64,000 nt of DNA from Roseateles puraquae (GCF_002205845.1 NZ_NISI01000001.1:1178001-1242000); one strand, 5' to 3'; counted from the first letter of the stretch, positions 53,163-62,093 are shown. The notes: generated from the sequence alone by a model not told the origin. Numbers and translations: made by a program.

Positions 53163-55517
53163 TCAGGCGACCTTGAACCGGGACACGGAGGTCCGCAGGG
53201 CTTCGGCGGAGCGAGACAGCTCATGCACCATCTGGGCGGTAGAGCGCGTGCCCTCGGAGGTCTGCTCGGTCACCGCGAAGATGTGCTGGATGTTGGACGC
53301 CACGTCATTGGCGCGTTCAGCTTCCTGCTGCGCCTGTGCCGAGATGCGCTCGATCAGCTCGTCCAGCTGACGCGACACCTTGTCGATGTCTTCCAGCGCC
53401 TTGCCGGCCGCGTCAGACAGCTGCGTACCTTCCACCACACCGCGCGTCGAGCGCTCCATGGCGGCCACGGCGTCGTGGGTGTCGGTCTGAATGGTCTTGA
53501 CCAGCGCGGCAATCCGGCGCGTCGCGTCGCCCGAGCGTTCGGCCAGGCGCTGCACTTCTTCCGCCACCACCGAGAAGCCGCGACCGGCTTCACCGGCAGA
53601 CGCGGCCTGGATGGCGGCGTTCAGGGCCAGCACGTTCGTCTGTTCCGTAATGTCCGAGATCAGCTCCGTGATCTCACCGATCTCCTGAGAAGACTCGCCC
53701 AGGCGCTTGATGCGCTTGGAGGTCTCCTGGATGGAGTCACGGATGGCGTTCATACCGGCGATGTTGTTCTGCATCGCGGCCAGACCCTGCTCAGCGGCCT
53801 GACGGCTTTGACGCGCCACCTCGGCCGTCGTCTGCGCTTGTGCAGACACGGAGGTGATTCGTTCCGCCATGCCGAGCACGGCCTCACCCGTCGCGCGGAT
53901 CTCGTGCAGCTGTTCCTTGGAAGCGGCCAGCAGGTCGGTGGACGTCTGGTCGACCGCACCGGTCGTGTCCGTCACGCGAGCGGCCGTGGCCTGCACCTGG
54001 CCCACCAGGTTGCGCAGCTCTTCCACGGTGTAGTTCACCGAGTCGGCGATCGCGCCGGTGATGTCTTCCGTCACCGTGGCTTGTTGCGTCAGGTCACCTT
54101 CAGCGACGCTGGCCAGTTCGTTCATCAGTCGCAGAATGGCCGCCTGGTTGGCGTCGTTCACGCGCTTGGCCTCCTGCTCCTGTGCCTCGGCCTCGCGCTT
54201 CTGCGCTTCGGCAAGCTCGGCACGGCGGGCCTGGTCAGACAGGTACAGCCGCAGGAAGCCGACCGCGCCGATGACCAGCGAGATCAGCGACACCGCCATC
54301 AGCGCGAACAGGCCGAGACCGGCACCGCCCGACTTTTCGAGGTCGGCCGCGGTTTGCTCCAGGCCCTTACGCAGCGGTTCGGAGTCGTTCAGGATGGCGG
54401 TCTGGGCTTCACGAGCCGCCACCAGGCCCTGCAGGTTGCCCAGAATGGCAGAGGCCTGGGTGCGGGTCTGCTCGTACTGCTTGAGCAAGGTCTGCAGGCG
54501 TTCCTTCAGCTGCGGGTCCTTGGCAGCGTTCAGGCGCAGTTCGGGGCTGCCGTTGATCAGGGCTTCGGTGATCAGCTTGAAGGAGTTCAAGTCCTTGCCC
54601 AGCAGGAACACGGCTTCGGGGCTCACGCCTTCCTGCGTCAGGAACTCGTTGGCGCTCTTGCCGATACGCTGAGTCAGCATCACGAGCTGACCGACCGCCG
54701 AGACTTCACCCGCCGACGCACCGATCTGCAACGCCTGCGACGACACCGCCTCGGCGCTTTCCAGCAGGTCGCTCGACTGCCGGTTGATGGCGCGCAGGGC
54801 CTGGCCGACCTGGGTCAGGATCTTTTCCTGGGCTTGGACGATCTTGCCGTTCTTCTCGGCGCGCTCGACCATCGGCTTGAGCGTGTCCAGCGTCGGCTGC
54901 ACGGCGGCCGGCGCAATCGCCAGTTCACCTTCACCCGTGCGCAGGTTCGTGACGACGCCACTGAGCGTGCCCACCGACTCGCGCAATTCGGCAAACGCGG
55001 CCGGGTTGCCCACCAGGGCGGCCGACACGGACTTGGCCATCCGCTGCGAGTGCATCAAGGCCGAACCAGCCGCGCGCACCTGAGCGGCGCTGCGGTTGGA
55101 ACTCGACACCACGAGGAAGACCGACGCGAAGGTGCCGATGAAGCCCAGGGCCACCAGGCCCGTCAGCACCTTCTGACGATTGCGACCGAAGAGGTCCGTC
55201 AGCTTGTCGGAGCCCGACGCCGGCAGCGACGGGAGAGACGTGGGATCGGCGGCCTGGGTCGTGGGCGCAAAGCTCATCGTGCTGCTGGGCGCGAACTCGC
55301 TGTTCGGGCCCGGCTCGGTCGGCACGGCCGGCGAGATGATCGACGAGCTCTCATTGCGCGGATAGAGATCCGAGCCGGCGAGCGTCGAGTCGGGATTGCG
55401 GGTGGCATCGAAACTCGTCGTGCTGCCCGAGTCGATGGCCGTGTCGACGCCTTCCACCGGCACCGGCGGTTGCTTGTCGGCTTCGGACTTACCCCTGATT
55501 GTGTCCAGCAGGCTCAT
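53163..55517 (-). CDS. pilJ: Twitching motility chemoreceptor PilJ
   Basis: 784 residues from ATG 55517 with GAGG upstream. A long polar cytoplasmic N-terminal tail of about 115 residues rich in Ser/Pro/Thr is unusual. TM1 is VLTGLVALGFIGTFASVFLVV, followed by two PilJ-type periplasmic modules (SALMHSQRMAKSVSAAL and VMLTQRIGKSANEFL), TM2 (GLFALMAVSLISLVIGAVGFL), HAMP and an MCP signalling domain with tip EQTNVLALNAAIQAASAGEA. Couples through PilI to ChpA. Confidence 0.94.
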   Translation of the reverse strand: MSLLDTIRGKSEADKQPPVPVEGVDTAIDSGSTTSFDATRNPDSTLAGSDLYPRNESSSIISPAVPTEPGPNSEFAPSSTMSFAPTTQAADPTSLPSLPASGSDKLTDLFGRNRQKVLTGLVALGFIGTFASVFLVVSSSNRSAAQVRAAGSALMHSQRMAKSVSAALVGNPAAFAELRESVGTLSGVVTNLRTGEGELAIAPAAVQPTLDTLKPMVERAEKNGKIVQAQEKILTQVGQALRAINRQSSDLLESAEAVSSQALQIGASAGEVSAVGQLVMLTQRIGKSANEFLTQEGVSPEAVFLLGKDLNSFKLITEALINGSPELRLNAAKDPQLKERLQTLLKQYEQTRTQASAILGNLQGLVAAREAQTAILNDSEPLRKGLEQTAADLEKSGGAGLGLFALMAVSLISLVIGAVGFLRLYLSDQARRAELAEAQKREAEAQEQEAKRVNDANQAAILRLMNELASVAEGDLTQQATVTEDITGAIADSVNYTVEELRNLVGQVQATAARVTDTTGAVDQTSTDLLAASKEQLHEIRATGEAVLGMAERITSVSAQAQTTAEVARQSRQAAEQGLAAMQNNIAGMNAIRDSIQETSKRIKRLGESSQEIGEITELISDITEQTNVLALNAAIQAASAGEAGRGFSVVAEEVQRLAERSGDATRRIAALVKTIQTDTHDAVAAMERSTRGVVEGTQLSDAAGKALEDIDKVSRQLDELIERISAQAQQEAERANDVASNIQHIFAVTEQTSEGTRSTAQMVHELSRSAEALRTSVSRFKVA

Positions 55518-55587
55518 TTCACCCTCGTCCTTCAGTGTGTGTGATGTCCGCACTCGTGGCGGCTCGGAACTTCGAAATGCAGGCGCA

Positions 55588-56118
55588 TCAAGCGACGATG
55601 TGCAGGAAGTTTTCCTGTCGCGACAGCGCCTCTAGATTGATCACTTGCCAATCGCGACCGGCTTCATCCCGGCGCACGGCCCCCGCAAATCGCGGCAGCG
55701 GCCCCGTGGGCTGCTGCGGCGCCAGCGGCAGTTGTTCGTCGCTGCGCAGGCCGGCCAAGCGGTCCACGAGCAGCGCGCAATTGAGGTTCAGGTCGCTGCC
55801 CAGCGACACCAGGCGGGTCTGGGCGGTGGTGGCACGACCGGGTTGCGGCTCACGCAGCCCGAGGTAGACGGCCAGGTCGACCACGGTGAACAGGCCGCCC
55901 CGCAGGTTGGCCACCCCGGCCAGCCAGGGCTTGGCGTAGGGCACCGGCTTGATGGGCACCGGCGCAAAGATTTCGCTGGCCTGCTTCAACGAGAACAGCA
56001 GGCCCACGCCGGCGCATTCAACAGCCAGCCAGTTCGCAATCAGCGTCTGCTCGCGGGCAGCCTGCATGCGCTCTGCCAGGCGCTGCTGCAGCTCGCGGAG
56101 GGCGGTCTTGTTGGCCAT
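55588..56118 (-). CDS. pilI: CheW-like adaptor PilI
   Basis: 176 residues, one CheW domain: WLAVECAGVGLLFSLKQASEIF, KPWLAGVANLRGGLFTVVDLAVYLG, CALLVDRLAGLR. It joins PilJ to ChpA at the cell pole. It lies 10 bp after pilH and 70 bp before pilJ in the conserved pilGHIJ-chpA order. Confidence 0.92.
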   Translation of the reverse strand: MANKTALRELQQRLAERMQAAREQTLIANWLAVECAGVGLLFSLKQASEIFAPVPIKPVPYAKPWLAGVANLRGGLFTVVDLAVYLGLREPQPGRATTAQTRLVSLGSDLNLNCALLVDRLAGLRSDEQLPLAPQQPTGPLPRFAGAVRRDEAGRDWQVINLEALSRQENFLHIVA

Positions 56119-56128
56119 GCGTCAGCCT

Positions 56129-56494
56129 TCAGCCGAGAGCTTTGATCTTGGCGAGCAACTCGTCCGCCTTGACGGGCTTGACGACGTAGTCGCTGGCGCC
56201 TTGGCGCATGCCCCAGACCTTGTCGGTCTCCTGGTTCTTGCTCGTGCACATGATGATGGGCACGCCGGCGTAGCGCTCGTCGCGGGTGATGGCACGGGTC
56301 AGCTGGAAACCGTTCTGGCCCGGCATCACGACGTCCATCAGGATCAGGTCGGGCTTGGCCTCGGCCAGGCGCTTCATGGCCTCTTCGGCGTTCTCGGCGG
56401 TGCGCACGTTGTAGCCGCGCTTGACCAGCATCTCGGAGAGTGCGTGCAGCTCGGTCTTGGAATCGTCAACCAACAGGATGTTTTGGATGCTCAT
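56129..56494 (-). CDS. pilH: Response regulator PilH
   Basis: 121 residues, a stand-alone receiver: ILLVDDSKTELHALSEML, phospho-acceptor in LILMDVVMPGQNGFQ, switch Thr/Ser in PIIMCTSKNQETDKVWG and Lys in YVVKPVKADE. In twitching systems PilH counteracts or drains phosphate from PilG signalling. Identified as PilH by its order after pilG and by the MCTSK-NQETDK block. Confidence 0.92.
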   Translation of the reverse strand: MSIQNILLVDDSKTELHALSEMLVKRGYNVRTAENAEEAMKRLAEAKPDLILMDVVMPGQNGFQLTRAITRDERYAGVPIIMCTSKNQETDKVWGMRQGASDYVVKPVKADELLAKIKALG

Positions 56495-56518
56495 GGCAAT
56501 ACTCTCTTGGGAGGAGGC

Positions 56519-56908
56519 TCAGGGCCGGTGTTGGATGACCGCCTGCAGCAGCTGGTCCTTGGTGAAGGGCTTGGTCAGGTAGTCCTGTGATCCGACCATG
56601 CGCCCGCGGGCCTTGTCGAAAAGCCCATCCTTGGACGACAGCATGATCACTGGCACTCCCGAAAACTGCGGGTTGCGCTTGATGATGGCGCAGGTCTGGT
56701 ATCCATCCAGCCGCGGCATGAGGATGTCGCAGAAGACGAGATCAGGATGAAAGTCGCCCAGCTTGGCCAGCGCATCAAAACCATCTTCCGCGAGCGCGAC
56801 CTCGTGACCTCCCTGCTTGAGGAAGATCTCCGCGCTGCGACGGATGGTGTTGCTGTCGTCGATGACCAGGATGCGGGTTGGACCTGCACCGGAAACTTGC
56901 TCGTTCAA
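56519..56908 (-). CDS. pilG: Response regulator PilG
   Basis: 129 residues, a stand-alone receiver: ILVIDDSNTIRRSAEIFLKQ, phospho-acceptor in LVFCDILMPRLDGYQTCAIIK, PVIMLSSKDGLFDKARGRM and Lys in YLTKPFTKDQL. Phospho-PilG promotes pilus extension and, in P. aeruginosa, cAMP signalling. It is the first pil gene after rubredoxin. Confidence 0.93.
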   Translation of the reverse strand: MNEQVSGAGPTRILVIDDSNTIRRSAEIFLKQGGHEVALAEDGFDALAKLGDFHPDLVFCDILMPRLDGYQTCAIIKRNPQFSGVPVIMLSSKDGLFDKARGRMVGSQDYLTKPFTKDQLLQAVIQHRP

Positions 56909-56969
56909 ACGTCGTCTCCTAGGAACTTCAGCTCGGGGCCGGGCCCTGTCGGCAATCGATGAATCGGCG

Positions 56970-57164
56970 TCAGATGCGCACCATCTCGAAGTCTTCCTTG
57001 CGCGCGCCGCAGTCAGGGCAAGTCCAGTTCATGTCGACATCTGCCCATGCCGTGCCCGGTGGGATACCGTGGTCGGGATCGCCGGTTGCTTCGTCATAGA
57101 TCCATCCACAGATCAGGCACATCCAGGTACTGGGTTCGCTCACGGTGCTCAGAGTTTTGCTCAC
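56970..57164 (-). CDS. Rubredoxin
   Basis: 64 residues from GTG 57164. Two CxxC knuckles (MCLICGWIYDEATGDPDHGI and NWTCPDCGARKEDFEMV) bind one iron. A GTG at residue 8 is an alternative start. A TAGAAT box at 57177-57182 (minus strand) is a possible -10 element very close to the start. It carries electrons to an unknown partner; its place ahead of pilG is common in Burkholderiales. It is divergent from thiD. Confidence 0.93.
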   Translation of the reverse strand: MSKTLSTVSEPSTWMCLICGWIYDEATGDPDHGIPPGTAWADVDMNWTCPDCGARKEDFEMVRI

Positions 57165-57305
57165 TACAATCGATTCATTCTAGCCAGGGCCCGAGAGCGC
57201 AATGCTGAGGGCAAATGCCGGTGTGCTCCGCGTTAGAAGCGCACTTTTAGCGGCAGACTCCACGCTTTGCGGCAGCTCTTTCGACCGCGTTCCGCCAAGA
57301 CTCCC

Positions 57306-58253
57306 ATGAGCCCAACACCCCTGCGCCCCGACCCCGAGGTCGACGACACCCCAGCCGAGGAAGAAAGCCCGCCGCCGGCCTGCGTGCTGACCTTCAATGC
57401 GAGCGATGCCAGCGGCGCCGGCGGCCTGGCTGGCGACGTGGCCACCATTGCCGCCATGGGGGCGCACTGCCTGCCAGTGGTGACTGCCGTCGTGCTGCGC
57501 GACACCGCTGAAACCTTCGAGCATCACAACCTCGACGCCGACACCATCGCCGAGCAGGCGCGGCACATTCTTGAGGACGTGCCCATCACCGCCTGGAAGG
57601 TCGGCTTCCTCGGCAACGCCGAGGCGGTGAGTGCCGTGGCGGAGGTCTTGAGCGACTATCCCGACGTACCTTTGGTTACCTATTTGCCCTCGGTCGCGTG
57701 GATCGATGAGGACGATCAACAACAGTATCTGGATGCGCTGCGCGAATTGGTGCTGCCCCAGACCGTGGTGCTGGTCGGCAATCACAAGACGATGACCGAC
57801 TTCCTGCTGCCTGACTGGGACAACGAGCGCAGCCCCTCGGCTCGCGAGCTGGCCGTGGCCGCCGCGCAGTCGGGCGCCCAGCATGTGCTGGTGACCGGCA
57901 TGCAGTTGCCCAACCAATATGTGGACAACGTGCTGGCCAACGCCCAGGGACCGATCACCGGCGAGAAGTTCGAGCGCTTCGAGACGGCCTTCGTTGGCGC
58001 GGGCGACACCCTGTCGGCCGCCCTCGCGGCGCTGCTGTCGGTGGGCGCCGAGCTGCACTCGGCCGTCAGCGAGGCACTGTCCTTCCTCGATCAATCCCTG
58101 GACGCGGGCTTTCGCCCCGGCATGGGCAACGTCATTCCCGACCGCTTCTTCTGGGCCCTCCCGGCCGCCGACGAAGCGGGCGGTGAGCCGCCTGAATTCG
58201 AACCCGATCCCGAACCCGAGCAGCCGCCCAAGACGCCGCGCCGGATGCACTGA
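57306..58253 (+). CDS. thiD: Hydroxymethylpyrimidine/phosphomethylpyrimidine kinase
   Basis: 315 residues. Ribokinase-like fold: VLTFNASDASGAGGLAGDVA, AMGAHCLPVVTAVVLRDT, WKVGFLGNAEAV, and the anion hole with catalytic Asp in AFVGAGDTLSAALAALL. Phosphorylates the pyrimidine precursor of thiamine. Two odd parts: an acidic, Pro-rich N-terminal extension of about 30 residues (DPEVDDTPAEEESPPP) and a similar C-terminal tail (PEFEPDPEPEQPPKTP). The substrate-binding GSDPSGGAG is modified to ASDASGAGG. Confidence 0.88.
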   Translation: MSPTPLRPDPEVDDTPAEEESPPPACVLTFNASDASGAGGLAGDVATIAAMGAHCLPVVTAVVLRDTAETFEHHNLDADTIAEQARHILEDVPITAWKVGFLGNAEAVSAVAEVLSDYPDVPLVTYLPSVAWIDEDDQQQYLDALRELVLPQTVVLVGNHKTMTDFLLPDWDNERSPSARELAVAAAQSGAQHVLVTGMQLPNQYVDNVLANAQGPITGEKFERFETAFVGAGDTLSAALAALLSVGAELHSAVSEALSFLDQSLDAGFRPGMGNVIPDRFFWALPAADEAGGEPPEFEPDPEPEQPPKTPRRMH

Positions 58254-58271
58254 TCACCTGAACCTGATTCC

Positions 58272-59558
58272 ATGGCCAGCAACACCGAGCTCTTCGAACG
58301 CGCCGCCCGCGTCATTCCCGGCGGCGTCAACTCCCCCGTGCGCGCCTTCCGCGCCGTCGGCGGCACGCCGCGCTTCATCGCCCGTGGCGAGGGCGCCTAC
58401 ATCTGGGACGCCGAGGGCCGTCGCTACATCGACTACATCGGTTCCTGGGGCCCGATGATTCTTGGCCACGGCCACCCGGCCGTGCTGGAAGCCGTCACCA
58501 AGGCCGCGACCGAGGGCTTCTCGTTCGGCGCGCCCACCGAGCGCGAGATCGAGCTCGCCGAAGAGATCCTCAAGCTCGTGCCCAGCATCGACCAGGTGCG
58601 CCTGGTCAGCTCCGGCACCGAGGCGACGATGAGCGCCATCCGCCTGGCGCGTGGCGCCACCGGCCGCCCCAAGTTCATCAAGTTCGAGGGCTGCTACCAC
58701 GGCCACACCGATGCCCTGCTGGTGAAGGCCGGCTCAGGCCTGGCCACCTTCGGCCACCCCACCAGCGCCGGCGTCACGCCGGGCGCGGCGGCTGACACCC
58801 TGGTCCTGGAATACAACAACGTCGAGCAGCTCGAGGCGGCATTTGCCGAAGTCGGGCACGAGCTGGCCTGCGTCATCGTGGAGCCGATTGCCGGCAACAT
58901 GAATTTCGTGCGCGCCTCGGTGCCCTTCATGACCGCCCTGCGCCGCCTGTGCTCCAAGCATGGCGCGCTGCTGGTGCTGGACGAGGTCATGACCGGCTTT
59001 CGCGTGGCCCTGGGCTCGGCGCAGTCTCACTACGCCACGCTCATTCCCGGCTTTGCACCCGACATCTCGGTCTTCGGCAAGGTCATCGGCGGCGGCATGC
59101 CGCTGGCGGCTTTTGGTGCCCGGCGAGACGTGATGCAGCACCTCGCGCCGCTGGGCGGCGTCTACCAGGCCGGCACGCTGTCGGGCAACCCGGTGGCGAC
59201 CGCCTGCGGCCTGGCCACGCTGCGCGAGATCCAGAAGCCCGGCTTCTTCGAGGCCCTGTCGGCCCGCACCCGTCAACTGGTGGACGGCTTGAAGGCTGTC
59301 GCCGCCGACAACGGCGTGCCCTTCAGTGCCGACAGCGAGGGGGGCATGTTCGGCTTCTTCCTGCTGCCTGAGCTGCCGCAGAACTACGCCAAGGTCATGA
59401 CGACCGACAAGGACCGCTTCAACCGCTTCTTCCACGCGATGCTGGACGCTGGCATCTATCTTGCACCGGCCCTGTACGAGGCGGGCTTCGTGTCGGCAGC
59501 TCACAGCCAGGCCGACATCGACGCCACCCTCGCGGCCGCGCGCACCGCCTTGCGCTGA
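58272..59558 (+). CDS. hemL: Glutamate-1-semialdehyde 2,1-aminomutase
   Basis: 428 residues, normal length. PLP-dependent class III aminotransferase: [20 protein letters not shown] at the start, [22 protein letters not shown]-type [15 protein letters not shown], and the PLP lysine in [16 protein letters not shown]. Makes 5-aminolevulinate for heme, fitting the heme A demand of the oxidase block. It lies 18 bp after thiD. Confidence 0.97.
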   Translation: MASNTELFERAARVIPGGVNSPVRAFRAVGGTPRFIARGEGAYIWDAEGRRYIDYIGSWGPMILGHGHPAVLEAVTKAATEGFSFGAPTEREIELAEEILKLVPSIDQVRLVSSGTEATMSAIRLARGATGRPKFIKFEGCYHGHTDALLVKAGSGLATFGHPTSAGVTPGAAADTLVLEYNNVEQLEAAFAEVGHELACVIVEPIAGNMNFVRASVPFMTALRRLCSKHGALLVLDEVMTGFRVALGSAQSHYATLIPGFAPDISVFGKVIGGGMPLAAFGARRDVMQHLAPLGGVYQAGTLSGNPVATACGLATLREIQKPGFFEALSARTRQLVDGLKAVAADNGVPFSADSEGGMFGFFLLPELPQNYAKVMTTDKDRFNRFFHAMLDAGIYLAPALYEAGFVSAAHSQADIDATLAAARTALR

Positions 59559-59589
59559 ACTCAGGCGCTCCCCCGGGAGCGATCCCGAC

Positions 59590-60957
59590 ATGCATCTGCA
59601 CATCCTCGGCATCTGCGGCACCTTCATGGGCGGCCTGGCTGCGCTCGCGCGCGAGGCCGGCCACAAGGTCACCGGCTGCGACGCCAACGTCTACCCGCCC
59701 ATGAGCACCCAGCTCGAAGCCCTGGGCATCGAACTCATCCCCGGCTTTGGCGCGGAACAGCTGGAACTCAAGCCCGACGTCTTCGTCATCGGCAATGTCG
59801 TCACCCGCGGCGAGCGCTTTCCGCTGATGGAAGCCATCCTGGACGCCGGCCTGCCCTACGTGTCGGGCCCGCAGTGGCTGGCGGAGCATGTGCTGCAGGG
59901 CCGCCACGTGCTGGCCGTGGCGGGCACGCACGGCAAGACCACCACGACCTCCATGCTGACCTGGATCCTGGAGCACGCAGGCCTGAAGCCTGGCTTCCTG
60001 GTGGGGGGCGTGCCGCAGAACTTCGGCGTGTCGGCGCGGCTGGGCGAGGGAACCCCCTTCGTCATCGAGGCTGATGAGTACGACACGGCCTTCTTCGACA
60101 AGCGCAGCAAGTTCGTGCACTACCGGCCGCGCACGGCCGTGCTGAACAACCTCGAGCACGACCACGCGGACATCTTCCCCGACCTCGCCGCCATCGAGAC
60201 CCAGTTCCACCACCTGGTGCGCACCGTGCCGGCCAGCGGGCGGTTGGTTGTGAACGCACGAGAAGAGGCCTTGCAGCGTGTCATCGCCCGCGGTTGCTGG
60301 AGCGAGGTGCAGCGCTTCGGCGCCAAGAAGGAAGAAGCCGGCATGCTGCGCGCCCGCGGCGAGCCGCAGGCCTTCGACGTGCTGCGCGGCAGCCTGAAGG
60401 TGGCCCGTGTGGAATGGGGCCTGATCGGCGAGCACAACCAGCTCAACGCGTTGGCTGCCATCGCCGCCGCGGAGCATGTGGGCGTGACGCCGGAACAGTC
60501 CGCCGAGGCGCTGGCCACATTCCAGAACGTGCGCCGCCGCATGGAGCTGCGCGGCGAGGTGCGGGGCATCAAGGTCTACGACGACTTCGCCCACCACCCC
60601 ACCGCCATGCGCACCACCATCAATGGCCTGCGCCGCCGCATCGCCCCGGCCGAGCGCATCCTCGCCATCTTCGAGCCGCGCTCCAACACGATGAAGCTCG
60701 GCACCATGAAGGCCCAGCTGCCCTGGGCGCTGGAGGAAGCCGACCTCGCCTTCTGCAACCAGCAGGGCCTGGCCTGGGATGCGAAGGAGGCCTTGGCACC
60801 CATGGGCGCTCAAGCCGTCGTCGGAGCCGATGTGGATGCACTGGTCGCTGCCGTCGTGAAGGTCGCGAAGCCGGGGGACCATCTGCTGTGCATGAGCAAT
60901 GGGGGCTTCGGGGGGATTCACGAGAAGCTGCTGGCGGGGTTGGCCGAGCGAGGCTAG
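59590..60957 (+). CDS. mpl: UDP-N-acetylmuramate:L-Ala-gamma-D-Glu-meso-DAP ligase
   Basis: 455 residues from ATG 59590 with GGGAG 10 nt upstream. Mur ligase family: HILGICGTFMGGLAALAREAG, ATP loop VAGTHGKTTTTSMLTWIL, EADEYDTAFFDKRSKFVHY, DDFAHHPTAMRTTINGLR and FEPRSNTMKLG. Mpl reattaches recycled tripeptide to UDP-MurNAc. It is the last gene before the 725-bp repeat region. Confidence 0.96.
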   Translation: MHLHILGICGTFMGGLAALAREAGHKVTGCDANVYPPMSTQLEALGIELIPGFGAEQLELKPDVFVIGNVVTRGERFPLMEAILDAGLPYVSGPQWLAEHVLQGRHVLAVAGTHGKTTTTSMLTWILEHAGLKPGFLVGGVPQNFGVSARLGEGTPFVIEADEYDTAFFDKRSKFVHYRPRTAVLNNLEHDHADIFPDLAAIETQFHHLVRTVPASGRLVVNAREEALQRVIARGCWSEVQRFGAKKEEAGMLRARGEPQAFDVLRGSLKVARVEWGLIGEHNQLNALAAIAAAEHVGVTPEQSAEALATFQNVRRRMELRGEVRGIKVYDDFAHHPTAMRTTINGLRRRIAPAERILAIFEPRSNTMKLGTMKAQLPWALEEADLAFCNQQGLAWDAKEALAPMGAQAVVGADVDALVAAVVKVAKPGDHLLCMSNGGFGGIHEKLLAGLAERG

Positions 60958-60991
60958 ATCGTCCGCGGTCGTACCGGCCGCTTTTGCCCAA

Positions 60992-61636
60992 AGCCTTTGG
61001 ACTCCATGCACCGTTCCGGGAGTCCGCCCCGGCGGGCGGGTAACTTTTCTCTGTCGCGCCAGAGAAAAGTCACCAAAAGAGAGGCGCTGAACCGCAAGTC
61101 ATCGGGCTGGTGCTGAAGCTCACGCGCGAAAACTCGTGCTCGGCTTGTGCGCCGAAGCGATCCGCTGCGCTCTCGCTGCTGTCCCTGTCACGACCACCAT
61201 CCATCGCACCTTCACGCCGGTTAACGCCGGCTGCACGCCGGGCTCACCAGTGAATGCACCAACCCGCACGACGCGCCGTCGACGGCGCTTGGTCTTCAAC
61301 TCGTGAGTTCGGCGTGCAGCCGACGTTGACCGCACAAGCGGTGGATGACGCGAGGTCTGGATAGGGTCAGCAGCGAGAGCGCAGCGGCTCGCTTCGGCTA
61401 AGTCTCTGAGCGTTTGTTTTCGCGCGATGTCCTTCGCAGGCCAGAGGCGACTTGCGGTTCAGCGCCTCTTCTTTGGTGACTTTCTTCTGGCGCAGCAGAA
61501 GAAAGTTACCCGCCCGCCGGGGCTGAGCCCGGACACAAGACAGCCCACTGCAGGCTGTCTTGTGCCTGGCGAAGGCCTTGCCGCTTGCAAGCGGCAAGGC
61601 AGGACTCCCGGCACAGTGCACCGAGTCGCAAAGGCT
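60992..61636. repeat. Long imperfect inverted-repeat element between mpl and the thioesterase gene
   Basis: The gap 60958-61682 has no gene. It contains two collinear inverted arms: 61026-61100 with 61449-61523 (67 of 75 bases identical after inversion), 61151-61185 with 61364-61398 (33 of 35), and 61220-61247 with 61303-61330 (24 of 28). The centre is near a perfect 16-bp palindrome at 61273-61288. Paired positions sum to the same value (122549-122550), so the arms align almost without gaps. Similarity resumes outside the arms: 60992-61025 resembles the inverse of 61602-61636, offset by about 79 bp. No transposase frame is seen. Confidence 0.88.
61534..61600. repeat. Two palindromes forming an asymmetric insert in the right arm
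   Basis: 61534-61564: stem CACAAGACAGCC/GGCTGTCTTGTG (12 bp, 7-nt loop). 61575-61600: a perfect 26-bp palindrome centred on TTGCAA with CTTGCCG/CGGCAAG shoulders. They fill the roughly 79 bp by which the right flank exceeds the left in the inverted-repeat element. The same CTTGCCG/CGGCAAG shoulders occur in the ctaA-ctaB hairpin at 17801-17820. Confidence 0.75.
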
Positions 61637-61682
61637 CCCGGCACAGGCAACCCCGCAACAACGGCGGCGGACAAACCACCCT

Positions 61683-62093
61683 TCACTTCCCGTACAGCAC
61701 CATCTGCGTACACCGAAACAAGGCCATCGTCTTGCCCGTGTCCTTGTTGGTCACCACCGCATCCCACACCTGCGTCGTCCGCCCCAGGTGCACCGCCTTG
61801 GCCACACAGGCCACCGTGCCCTCGCGCGCCGTGCCCAAGTGGTTGGACTTCAGCTCCACCGTCGTGAAGCCGACTGCACCTTCAGGCAGGCTGGCCATGC
61901 AGCCATAGCCCGCACAGGTGTCGGCCAGCGTGACGACGCTGCCTGCATGAAGAAAGCCATTGGGCGCCATCAGCTCAGGGCGCACCGGCAGTTCGGCATG
62001 CACCTCGCCGTTCTCGACCTTCGTGATGACGATGCCGAGATGGCCCGGCAGGTTGCGCGCGCCGGCGGCGTTGAAGGAGGCGGTGTCCGCCAT
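61683..62093 (-). CDS. PaaI family hotdog-fold thioesterase
   Basis: 136 residues; AAGGAG lies 6 nt before ATG 62093. Hotdog domain with ELPVRPELMAPNGFLHAGSVVTLADTCAGYGCMA (shown as APNGFLHAGSVVTLADTC) holding the catalytic Asp, and TVELKSNHLGTAREGTVACVA. It should hydrolyse an aromatic or medium-chain acyl-CoA. No catabolic operon is nearby, so the substrate is unknown. Confidence 0.9.
   Translation of the reverse strand: MADTASFNAAGARNLPGHLGIVITKVENGEVHAELPVRPELMAPNGFLHAGSVVTLADTCAGYGCMASLPEGAVGFTTVELKSNHLGTAREGTVACVAKAVHLGRTTQVWDAVVTNKDTGKTMALFRCTQMVLYGK

Noticed and set aside
61605-61646. Two CTCCCGGCACAG direct repeats 30 bp apart, as a possible CRISPR or iteron start
   Set aside because: Only two copies, no regular array, and they belong to the flank of the inverted-repeat element.
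61427-61867. Open frames inside the inverted-repeat region
   Set aside because: None has a ribosome site or a recognisable product, and they run across palindromes and into the antisense of the thioesterase gene.
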